Shown here: piece by piece, positions 17,801-25,155 of the stretch
Position numbering within the stretch: the first letter of the stretch is position 1
Layout of the letters: each line of letters starts with the position of its first letter
Assembly (NCBI GenBank): GCA_028066245.1
Contig: JALCBR010000014.1
Span: forward strand, 1-56,341
DNA from: Pirellulales bacterium
Lineage (GTDB): Bacteria; Planctomycetota; Planctomycetia; Pirellulales; S012-138
Reading direction: 5' to 3'
Length of the DNA stretch: 56,341 nt
The notes under the pieces: model-generated
What the model saw: the letters and a program-made list of their open reading frames with translations, nothing else
The model's database searches: none
What the model was told of the DNA's origin: nothing
Made by a program: the position numbers and the translations under genes

Positions 17801-17909
17801 GACGATGGTCTGACACGGCGCCGTTGCCTGCGCTATCAGGCTGAGATTGCCCGTTGGATTGAGAGGAGTTGCGAACGTCCAAAGATGATGTCACCGAAGA
17901 CGATGCCAC
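14862..17909 (-). CDS. nrdJ: adenosylcobalamin-dependent (class II) ribonucleoside-diphosphate reductase
   Basis: 1015 residues from GTG 17909, with AAGGAGG about 7 nt upstream. It reduces ribonucleotides to deoxyribonucleotides using a B12 radical. Family motifs in order: [21 protein letters not shown] (first redox Cys), [32 protein letters not shown], and the finger-loop [21 protein letters not shown] (radical Cys). A TSCPD-like domain at ~800-890 ([17 protein letters not shown]) and a Cys-rich tail (CDVCGN...[13 protein letters not shown]) that can re-reduce the active site follow. A low-complexity linker of ~90 residues separates the TSCPD part from the tail. No other reductase genes are nearby, so it is monocistronic, with NrdR boxes upstream and a terminator downstream. 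Confidence 0.95.
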   Translation of the reverse strand: [1015 protein letters not shown]

Positions 17910-18011
17910 AGCGGGCCTCCTTGCTCGATTGGAAGAAGTTCAAGTTGTCAGTAGTGCAGCCAGCCGCTTGGGCGCATTCATTGCTTCAGAAGAGCTGGTG
18001 CATGCGACATA

Positions 18012-18110
18012 TGTACTTTAGTACACTATATCGACGGAGTCCTCAGCCTGCTAGCACCAAAACACTAGAGGGCGAAGCCCGCGTCAAAAATCGCCCGTAA
18101 AATCGGCGAT
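18012..18110 (-). promoter_or_regulatory. nrdJ leader: palindrome, half NrdR box and hairpin
   Basis: 18012-18025 is a perfect TGTAC-TTTA-GTACA palindrome that runs into ACACTATATCGA (18023-18034), which matches the left half of an NrdR box. 18090-18110 can form a 6-bp stem (ATCGCC / GGCGAT, 9-nt loop) followed by TTTT on the minus strand, as in a weak leader terminator. Which of these acts is not known. No B12 box of a cobalamin riboswitch was found between 17910 and 18300. Confidence 0.3.
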
Positions 18111-18134
18111 GCTCTTGGGAAGACTGGCCACGAG

Positions 18135-18181
18135 TCACTATATGTTGTGCTCCGGCCTCTCGGAGACACAATATACAGGAC
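18135..18181 (-). promoter_or_regulatory. tandem NrdR boxes upstream of nrdJ
   Basis: Two sites fit the NrdR consensus acaCwAtATaTwGtgt: 18135-18150 (13 of 16 positions) and 18166-18181 (12 of 16). They start 31 bp apart, with 15 bp between, the three-helical-turn spacing known for cooperative NrdR binding. They lie about 225 bp upstream of the nrdJ start. NrdR represses reductase genes when dATP is high. No nrdR gene is in the window. Confidence 0.65.
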
Positions 18182-18606
18182 CCAGGCGAAGAAGTGTACT
18201 CAGGTTTCCCCAGGCGTCAATCATTTTCTCAAGAATGTCCTAAGCTGCTATCATTCCTTGACTTCTGTTAGACAAGTTACGACTGAGCTATGCCCGACAC
18301 CTGTGTGAATCATCGCTTAAATCCTTGTTAAGAAACAGTTTGTGGGAATCTGACCGGTGGCGTTGTCCACCAGCGAGTTTGAGAAGTGCCATCCACATTG
18401 CTGTCCGAGATCACGTTGACTTGGACGTTTGGGCAATTCGGGCGAGCAAATCGGCCATCCGCACGACGCCTCGAAGGCAAATCCCACCTGCCGGTTGATT
18501 CTCTTTGCGACTTCGGAAGAATGCTCGCAGGCAAGCCGGAGCTGAATTGCTGATTTGCCGATGATGTCCCTGCGCGTCACTCCATGCATGACACCGTTAC
18601 CGATTC
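18182..18606 (+). other. intergenic region without recognised gene
   Basis: Separates the nrdJ promoter region from the UVR-motif gene. No frame with protein-like composition, and no tRNA, repeat or strong hairpin was seen. Confidence 0.5.
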
Positions 18607-19359
18607 ATGGCTTCATCCGATAAACCCGACGACCATATCGACGCACTGCTCAGCAGTTGGGAGTTTCACCCATCGGATATCAAAGCCCGCGTGGTCAAAG
18701 GCGGCGACGGGCGTGAAGTCCTGCAAACGCGCGTGGAGTTGGGTGTCTTGCAGATGGAAGTCAGCGGCCGCCCTGATGGCGAAAAGCCAGGCGGCCAGCA
18801 AACGTACTTGGATTTCCTCATCTCGGAAGAATTCCATCGCGGAGAGTCCTTTGTACTGACGGATGAGGAACGTCTGGAAGTCGACCGCGAATTCATGCAG
18901 TTCTACCAGCGTCGGATTTGCTGGTTAACGCTCAAGAACTACGCCGCCGCGATGTCTGACGCGGATCACACACTGACGCTGATGGATGTGGTGAAGCGCC
19001 ATTCTCCGGACGAAGACTGGACGCTGGCGCACGAACAATACCGGCCGTTTGTGTTGTTTCACCGCACGCAAGCGGCCGCTCTCGCCGCGTTAGAAAACAA
19101 AGAGGCTGAAGACGCCATCAGCGCAATTAACACCGGCCTTGAGCGGATGGAAGAATTCTTTGCCGAGCACGACGCGGCGGAACGATTTGACGACGACGAA
19201 ATGGTCAAACGGCTTCGCGCGCTCCGTGAATCAATGCGTGAGCAATTCAAAGTTGGGAAGACTCTCAACGAGCAACTCGCCGAGGCGGTTGCTTCAGAGG
19301 AATTTGAATTGGCCGCGCGTCTGCGAGATGAAATTCGCAAGCAGCAAGGTCAACTCTAG
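18607..19359 (+). CDS. UVR-motif (UvrB/UvrC-type) protein
   Basis: 250 residues, ATG 18607. The N-terminal part (residues ~1-75) is beta-like and gives VLQTRVELGVLQMEVSGRPDG; the middle is helical (RICWLTLKNYAAAMSDADHTLTLM), possibly TPR-like. The last ~35 residues are a UVR motif (NEQLAEAVASEEFELAARLRDEIRKQ), the helical hairpin by which UvrB contacts UvrC and which also occurs in McsA and ClpC. No nuclease or helicase part is present, so it is not a repair enzyme by itself; it may act as an adaptor. It stands alone on the plus strand. Confidence 0.8.
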   Translation: MASSDKPDDHIDALLSSWEFHPSDIKARVVKGGDGREVLQTRVELGVLQMEVSGRPDGEKPGGQQTYLDFLISEEFHRGESFVLTDEERLEVDREFMQFYQRRICWLTLKNYAAAMSDADHTLTLMDVVKRHSPDEDWTLAHEQYRPFVLFHRTQAAALAALENKEAEDAISAINTGLERMEEFFAEHDAAERFDDDEMVKRLRALRESMREQFKVGKTLNEQLAEAVASEEFELAARLRDEIRKQQGQL

Positions 19360-19680
19360 CCGTCCAGCTGAACGAGCGCCCTTGTTCGTTGGCTTTCTCA
19401 AGCCAGGCGCAAAAGTGGAATCGCGCGCCGTTCGCAATCATATGTTCCCGCACGTTGCGTACTGAGATCACTCTCGGGCATCTTGCATGGCGATTCACGG
19501 TCGCGAACGTGATCGACGTGGGACATAATCCGCAAACGAAATCCGTTACGGACGAACACGCGCGAACGAAATGGCAGGCGCGAGAGAACCATGCCGACGA
19601 ACTCAGACGAAAATGAGGGGCGGCAAAGAGCGAATCGCTCCAGGCATTTTAGCGCACCGACCTCAGGGATCGGTTGCACT

Positions 19681-19764
19681 GTTGGCGCCCCTCTTGGACC
19701 ACCTCCTGGCACAACTGTTAGCGCGCCTGTTGGAACCCTCGTTGGCGCGCCTGTTAGAACTTCC
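19681..19764 (+). repeat. degenerate 12-bp minisatellite, seven units
   Basis: Seven consecutive 12-mers around the consensus GTTGGCGCGCCT fill 19681-19764 exactly. In one plus frame they read as VGAP-like tetrapeptides, in another as LLA/LLE-like tetrapeptides, and the minus strand also stays open (APTxVPTG). None of these frames has a convincing start, ribosome-binding site or flanking domain, so I do not call a gene. The rest of 19360-20055 appears empty. Confidence 0.55.
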
Positions 19765-20055
19765 GCCAAAACCACCCAACCGAGGGGACCCTTTTCGGGT
19801 GGAGAGAGAAGCGAGAAAATGTTCGGAAAGTCGATTCCAAGTTGACCAGTGACAACCGCGCCTCAATTGCCAGGCTTTCGCCACGGCGATCCAGTCCAAT
19901 CTGAGCCATGTGTTGGCGCTGACGAACGGGCTTAAGGCTTTTCCCTCGATGACGGCTTGCAATACCCCTGTCCAGCCTGAGGTCCGCCACCGCTCACGGC
20001 TTCGCGGTTTGCTGAAGTCATACTCGCGAAGAGCCACGTAGAGTTGGCGCAGTTG

Positions 20056-21759
20056 TCAATAGGAGCTGGCACCACTTCGACGAGTCAAATAGCCACCTTC
20101 CGCAATAAGCTTCTTCATGAGCGCCTCCACATCCGAAGGAATGAGCTGTTTGTCGGTTGATGGAAGATGAACTAATGCAAGTAACTCAGCTTTGAGTTCC
20201 GCACGCGATGGACTCCCGTAAAATAGCGCAATAAGGCCATTTTCATCTGCCGAAATCACGCCATCACCGTCGAGGTCATTTCGATCAAATAGCATGTCAC
20301 CTATGTCCTGAATCTTACGAACATCTGATTCAGTCACTTGAGGCATCACCCTTGATTCAACGTCCCATTTGCCAACCCTGCGCATCGACAATGTTCGCAG
20401 TGCTGGCATCCTTAAGATCGTATCAAGCGCACTCCCACGGAACGCATTTCTGGGGATTCCCAAATCCTCCAAGTGAGGAAGTGATCGCAACGACGCGATG
20501 CCATCTGGTGAAACTCGTGTTCCGGAAAGCACGAGTGACTGCAATTGTGAGAGTTCCTTAAGTTGTGGAAGACCAGCATCGCTGATTCTTGTGTCACTTA
20601 GATCCAACTGAGTAAGGCCTTGGCACATCTGTAGTTTTGCCAAACCTTGATCTGTGATCCATGAGTCACTTAGGTCAAGCTCCTCTAGGCTAGGAAACTG
20701 AGCAAGGCATTCGAGTTGTTCGTCGCCGACGTACGGACTGTCAAGGCCTAGCGTGACGATGTTCTGCTGTAGACCAATCGCATCCATGTGAAGGTATTGA
20801 AACCCGCTGACGGCCTTTAGGAGAGTTCCCTCCCCGTCAAGAGGTGGGACAGCTTTGACGTTTCTTTGCAGCGACGAACGGGCCTGCGCCGTGAGCATTT
20901 CTGGAGACGGCATGGAACTCAGCATTGCTTGTATTCCACCGTAGCTCTCAGAATCGAATGAACGCCGGTGATCTGGCTCGGATAACGCCACATCGAAAAA
21001 CTGCCAACCATCGATGATAACACTGCATTCGATTGAAAAGTCATCCAACTGCTGCCATCCCAAATGCGTTACGCGACCATTCGATCCTTCAAAGGTCCGT
21101 AATTGTCTGAGCGACTTGAACATTTTCAGATCTTCATCGCGCAAACAAGTCGAGTTCACTTTCAGCACGCGTAGGTCTTTGAACTGACTAATGCCGGACA
21201 AGCCATCGTCGTCAAGCGGTGTTTGGGAAACATTGAGTTCCCGTAATGGCCATGCCTCCCAACCCTTTGTGGTCGTAATCGCTGTCCCCTCAAGATCAAG
21301 AATCTCGAGATGCTCAAGACCCTTTAACGCAGAGAGACACTCATCCGTCACGGGTTGATTTCGTAATCGAAGAACTCGCAATTTGGAAAACTGGCCGAGT
21401 TCGCAAAACAAACACTGATTGGAGCGTGGATTGTCCCTAACAACCGTAAGGCTTGAAGAAAGATCAATCTCTGTGACGTAAGCTCCATAATCATCTCCAG
21501 TGAACCACTCGATCCAGAATGGTCCGTCTTCCATGCGATAAGACCCCCCGGACGATTCGATATAACTCTTCAGTCTGTCATTTAATCGATAGGGTTGAAT
21601 TCCCCATTTCCAGAAGCCCAGAAAAATGGCAACAGCAGATACGCCAACGAGTAACGCCCGCAAGCTCAACTGAAGCTTACGTGTACGACGAGTGCGAACT
21701 GCAGAGCTTTGTTGGCTGCTCGTCGACAAGTCTTTTGCTTGAGGCGATTCACTTGGCAT
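20056..21759 (-). CDS. leucine-rich-repeat membrane protein with EF-hand
   Basis: 567 residues. Residues ~26-50 are RKLQLSLRALLVGVSAVAIF, the N-terminal membrane helix very common in planctomycete LRR proteins. Two blocks of leucine-rich repeats follow, ~120-220 and ~330-450 (LEELDLSDSWITDQGLAKL, LTQLDLSDTRISDAGLPQL and so on, each ~23 residues). They flank a non-repeat insert. Near residue 510 is one complete EF-hand loop, DRNDLDGDGVISADE, which should bind calcium. It is probably anchored in the membrane with the repeats on one side, for protein binding. ATG 21759 is plausible. Monocistronic. Confidence 0.8.
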   Translation of the reverse strand: MPSESPQAKDLSTSSQQSSAVRTRRTRKLQLSLRALLVGVSAVAIFLGFWKWGIQPYRLNDRLKSYIESSGGSYRMEDGPFWIEWFTGDDYGAYVTEIDLSSSLTVVRDNPRSNQCLFCELGQFSKLRVLRLRNQPVTDECLSALKGLEHLEILDLEGTAITTTKGWEAWPLRELNVSQTPLDDDGLSGISQFKDLRVLKVNSTCLRDEDLKMFKSLRQLRTFEGSNGRVTHLGWQQLDDFSIECSVIIDGWQFFDVALSEPDHRRSFDSESYGGIQAMLSSMPSPEMLTAQARSSLQRNVKAVPPLDGEGTLLKAVSGFQYLHMDAIGLQQNIVTLGLDSPYVGDEQLECLAQFPSLEELDLSDSWITDQGLAKLQMCQGLTQLDLSDTRISDAGLPQLKELSQLQSLVLSGTRVSPDGIASLRSLPHLEDLGIPRNAFRGSALDTILRMPALRTLSMRRVGKWDVESRVMPQVTESDVRKIQDIGDMLFDRNDLDGDGVISADENGLIALFYGSPSRAELKAELLALVHLPSTDKQLIPSDVEALMKKLIAEGGYLTRRSGASSY

Positions 21760-22151
21760 GGCTCTTCGAGTTTCCTGCGTAAACGATACTCAGGATCAGT
21801 TTGCCTTACGCGGGGCAGTGCCGGTTCGATCCACGTTTGGGCGAGTAGAAATCGATGTAGCTTCGTTTACCGAAAATTTGCCAACCCTAAGACAGCAGTG
21901 GCCTCCACGTTGCACCGGCAATTATTCACCGAACGTGCCACTCATTGTCAAGAAACTCAAGACAATGTGATTGATCGTCGAACAGCTCAAACGTTGCCAT
22001 TGCTGCTGCGGAGAAAACTGTACTATCGATCCCTGCGCGGCAAATGAATCTGACACGGTGCCAGCATCGCTCGCGTTTCGCGGAACATCCGTCCAGACGA
22101 GACAGCCAATGGCAGCGCAGTGATCGATATCGAGCGTGTCCACTACCGCCG

Positions 22152-22331
22152 GGGTGCCACTGCTGGCTTGTCCAGCAGTGCTCTTCTTTGGACTTGCCCC
22201 CGTTCACGCGACCTCCTTCAGGATAGGCTCTGCCTCCTTCTGGAAGCTCAGCAAGGTGAGTGACCGACTGTTGGAATGAGGTCAAACCAATTCCCACGGA
22301 GAGCACTGCTGGACAAGCCAGCAGTGGCACC
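22152..22331. repeat. inverted REP doublet (REPIN/MITE-like element)
   Basis: A 32-bp sequence at 22152-22183 recurs as its exact reverse complement at 22300-22331, enclosing 116 bp. Each arm is itself a hairpin: CACTGCTGG, 5 nt, CCAGCAGTG. This is the structure of paired REP sequences. A degenerate single copy lies at 28244-28267. The element is in the 659-bp gene-free stretch between the LRR gene and the next plus-strand gene; the rest of that stretch shows nothing. Confidence 0.85.
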
Positions 22332-22418
22332 CGACAGTTGATGGAGCGGCAGTCGGAATTCGTGGTACAAGCTCAAAGACAACATCTCAGATGTGGATTG
22401 ATATGACCGGGAGGACAC

Positions 22419-23087
22419 ATGATGGACAAAGACCAACAAGCTCAGTCGAGTGCCCCAATTCGGGTCAAGCATTTCGATCATTTGAGTTATGATGACGCAT
22501 GGTATGGCGCAGTCTGGATTGAAGTAGAGGATGCGGATTGCTTTGGCATGCGACTCTCACGCTCCTTTGAAGAAGGATGGGTCGCACTTTTGCCTAGTTC
22601 GTTCTCTATCTCACAACAATCCACGGCGCTCGGGCTCGACCATTTCTTTGTCGGGTGCAGAGTGACCCTTCCTTCGAACCGTGAATATCGAGGGTTGGCG
22701 TACGTCAGAAGCTCCGATAACCAACCGTATCATATTGACATTATACACGGCAACGATCGGTGTTCTCTTCCGTCACTGTCTTCAGAGGCATCGACTGAAG
22801 ACATATTTAAAGCAACAAGAGTGTTGGGCGTCCGAGCAATCTATCCACTTAACGTTGACTACTTCGCATTTCCATCTTCTCCCGCGTTGCCCAAAGTCCA
22901 ATCGATGGCGTCGGCACGAAGAAGTAGTCTTCGCCATTGTTGGTCTGTTGCCAACCTTCGCGACCATCGGCGGGAAGATACTTGTTCTGCATTGCGGCGA
23001 GGTCGGCATACTGATAGCCGACGGTCTCGATGTCGTCGCGGGAAATATGCCCTGGAGCGTAGACGATGCGAAACCGACCTTCGCTAG
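22419..23087 (+). CDS. hypothetical protein, 3' end likely lost
   Basis: Starts at ATG 22419 or 22422. Residues 1 to ~145 look like a real soluble domain (YDDAWYGAVWIEVED, LDHFFVGCRVTLP, EASTEDIFKATRVLGVRAIYPL). From about base 22850 the frame runs antisense through the LarA-like gene, and the translation becomes Arg-rich noise. So either the native stop has been lost, or the gene was truncated when its 3' end was joined to the convergent gene. Real coding is likely only for 22419-22850. Family not recognised. Confidence 0.4.
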   Translation: MMDKDQQAQSSAPIRVKHFDHLSYDDAWYGAVWIEVEDADCFGMRLSRSFEEGWVALLPSSFSISQQSTALGLDHFFVGCRVTLPSNREYRGLAYVRSSDNQPYHIDIIHGNDRCSLPSLSSEASTEDIFKATRVLGVRAIYPLNVDYFAFPSSPALPKVQSMASARRSSLRHCWSVANLRDHRREDTCSALRRGRHTDSRRSRCRRGKYALERRRCETDLR

Positions 23088-24156
23088 AACCATGGTTCAA
23101 GTGCGCGGCGGCGTGGGCCATCTCGCGCAGGTCCGTCCCGGCGGCGCTCTCATAATTCCGCATGGTGTTGGCAGTGCCGCGGTAGCCATACTTGCGGATG
23201 ATTGCTTCGACCTCGGGCTGTTCGCCAAAACGTTTCAACCCAGGGGCGAGAATGATCAACTCGCCACCGTCGGCAATTGCCATTCTCGTACGATACACGG
23301 CTTTATTAGCCACCCACGTGCTGAAGAACTCATCCTCTTGCATCACACACACAACTCGCTCTGCGGGCTGATCCAGGAGCGTGATGTTTTCTGCTTGTGA
23401 CTGCCTTGCAGCCGCTAGGTAGGTCTCCCGGTCATCGCCCACATGCAAACCAGAGTGCACCAAGCGACCGTCGGCCGCTCGTCGCATGACAATCTGCACG
23501 TAAAGGTCAGGCAAGTCACGGAGCAATTCGTTTTCTGCCAAGTCGAACGCGGCGCGCGTAGGTGTGACCAGCGTGCCCAAATTGTTCTCAATTCCGCAAC
23601 AGGCCGCCATCATATGTGAAGTGCAGATAGATTCTTTGCCGCCCAAACCAATGAAGTAGTTCTTGTTGCCGTTGGCAAAGCCCAAAACCTCGTGGGGAAC
23701 AACATGGCCAACATTGATGATCCAATCCCACGCTTCCTGCATTAACATCGTGTTGAGCTCAATCGGGATCGCCCAATCGGCCGCGTCCCCGCTGAGTCGC
23801 TTGACTTCCGCGCTGCTGATTTCGCCAACACGGACACACCCGCCACGCCAATCATGGGCATGAATCCGCTCTTCCGGAATCTCGCCAAACATTTGCCGGT
23901 TCTGTTGGGGCGTGTGCGGAATGTGCTGACCGAGCGTGGGGATGACGTGAACCTCGGCTTCCGCAGCCAGAGCACGATACAGGCGTTCCGTAATCTTGCC
24001 CGCGCCGGAATGCATCCGCGTAATGTCGGGCGGTAACAGGAGGACGCGTTTGGGGGATGGCCCCAATCGTCCACGAGCTTCGGCGATGACGCGACCGAGG
24101 AGTTTATCCACTTCCGGCCAAGAGATCTCTTCGGCGGTGTGAGAGAACCAAAGCAT
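22849..24156 (-). CDS. LarA-like (lactate racemase/DUF2088 family) protein
   Basis: 435 residues. LarA enzymes epimerise 2-hydroxy acids with a pincer-nickel cofactor made by LarB/C/E. The N-terminal half has the DUF2088 pattern, with VLLLPPDITRMHSGAGKIT in place of the DDxTRPTP loop and histidines HIPHTP and GHVVPHEVLG. The C-terminal half has GGELIILAPGLKRFGE. The changed first loop and the absence of larB, larC or larE nearby make the substrate uncertain, so I give no gene symbol. The end overlaps the convergent gene by 239 bp, but this reading frame is protein-like to its stop. Confidence 0.75.
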   Translation of the reverse strand: MLWFSHTAEEISWPEVDKLLGRVIAEARGRLGPSPKRVLLLPPDITRMHSGAGKITERLYRALAAEAEVHVIPTLGQHIPHTPQQNRQMFGEIPEERIHAHDWRGGCVRVGEISSAEVKRLSGDAADWAIPIELNTMLMQEAWDWIINVGHVVPHEVLGFANGNKNYFIGLGGKESICTSHMMAACCGIENNLGTLVTPTRAAFDLAENELLRDLPDLYVQIVMRRAADGRLVHSGLHVGDDRETYLAAARQSQAENITLLDQPAERVVCVMQEDEFFSTWVANKAVYRTRMAIADGGELIILAPGLKRFGEQPEVEAIIRKYGYRGTANTMRNYESAAGTDLREMAHAAAHLNHGSSEGRFRIVYAPGHISRDDIETVGYQYADLAAMQNKYLPADGREGWQQTNNGEDYFFVPTPSIGLWATREKMEMRSSQR

Positions 24157-24488
24157 GAGGCAACGATAAGAGTGTTGGGCAAGCTACAAAGTTATCGCGC
24201 GAGCAGACCGGTCTCGCGCAGTGCGCGTAGGATATCGCTCTCCGCTGCGTGGTGCAAAGTTACTCCTCACCGGAGGTCGCCGCGCATGAAGTTGAGGTGG
24301 CGTAAGATCAAGGCCATGCAACATCGCGCTCAACGACTTCAAGTCGATCGAGCGCACGTTTTTCAGCGAGAAGCCGCTGCGAAAGCATCATCCTGCGAGT
24401 ACTTCACAACATCGATTGCCTTGATCACAGCTTCGCTGGCTGTGAAAGCCCGCCCGCCCGGTCCACGCAATCCGTTGACAGCCGAGCG

Positions 24489-24719
24489 CTAGCGCACGCT
24501 CCCTGCTGGTGCTGTGTTCACAGTGAACGAGGATCCAGGCTGCCAGCTATCCTTGGCCGCCTGGGCGGCGATTTCATCGTCTGACCGGGGACCATTGGTC
24601 CCTGGGGGACCTTCGAATAGCGAACTGCCGCCCGTGAACCGGTTCGCACAACCAACAGAAGAGAGCGTGCCAAACGCGATGACAGCGAGGGCAAAGAAAC
24701 AGCGAGGTGTTGAAGTCAT
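24489..24719 (-). CDS. small putative lipoprotein
   Basis: 76 residues from ATG 24719. Signal peptide with lipobox LSSVGC, then a Gly/Ser/Pro-rich mature part (SLFEGPPGTNGPRSDDEI) with AWEKDS-like helix (AQAAKDSWQPGSS). It is exported and lipidated; function unknown. After the TAG stop the same frame stays open for about 41 codons (to 24363) with protein-like content (TASEAVIKAIDVVKYSQDDA). The stop might therefore be a recent truncation, or the downstream frame a chance. The next gene upstream on this strand is another small lipoprotein, so the two may share a transcript. Confidence 0.6.
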   Translation of the reverse strand: MTSTPRCFFALAVIAFGTLSSVGCANRFTGGSSLFEGPPGTNGPRSDDEIAAQAAKDSWQPGSSFTVNTAPAGSVR

Positions 24720-24871
24720 GAGTGAGAACTTACGGCGTTTGATTGATCGGAGGGTGCCGGATTTGAAATTAATGCAGATGCAGCACTTCTTCCTTGCCGT
24801 CAATGGTCTCTCTTGAGAACAAGCCATCGGATCGTCAGTTGCGGAGAGATCTAGCTGCCGAGAACCGTGCG

Positions 24872-25054
24872 TTATTTCCCCAGGATCCCGTTGCCAGGCC
24901 GATCTTGCCGCATGAATTCCTGCACGGTTTCAGGCTGTTGCGGCTGAGGAGGCAAAAACCAAGAGCATCCCGTCGCGCTAACCATCGTGAACAACAAAAC
25001 GACTACCCACCAAGCGTGAACCAGCGAAGTCGTGCTTTTGGATTCGGTCTTCAT
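24872..25054 (-). CDS. small putative lipoprotein
   Basis: 60 residues from ATG 25054. Membrane-spanning signal (HAWWVVVLLFTMVSATGC) with the lipid-modified Cys in SATGC, followed by a short Pro/Gln-rich mature peptide (FLPPQPQQPETVQEFMRQDRPGNG). The mature motif PETVxEFMxQxRP looks conserved-type for short planctomycete lipoproteins, but I cannot prove it. It lies 102 bp after the SH3b protein gene on the same strand and may be co-transcribed with it and with the next lipoprotein. Confidence 0.6.
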   Translation of the reverse strand: MKTESKSTTSLVHAWWVVVLLFTMVSATGCSWFLPPQPQQPETVQEFMRQDRPGNGILGK

Positions 25055-25155
25055 ATTCAATACTCTAGGCAATGTTCCCTGGGTAACGCTGTGAGCGATG
25101 ATCAGGCGGCGGAGTCTCGCAAAACACGTCTTCTTCGTCCAGGCGAATTCGTGGC

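Noticed and set aside
15204-17813. Several long plus-strand frames inside nrdJ
   Set aside because: All are antisense to the class II reductase, which accounts for the whole region.
17910-18310. Possible cobalamin riboswitch before nrdJ
   Set aside because: No B12-box consensus could be found on the minus strand in this leader.
22681-23400. Plus-strand frame of 239 codons across the LarA-like gene
   Set aside because: It lies antisense to a well-supported gene and has no domain.
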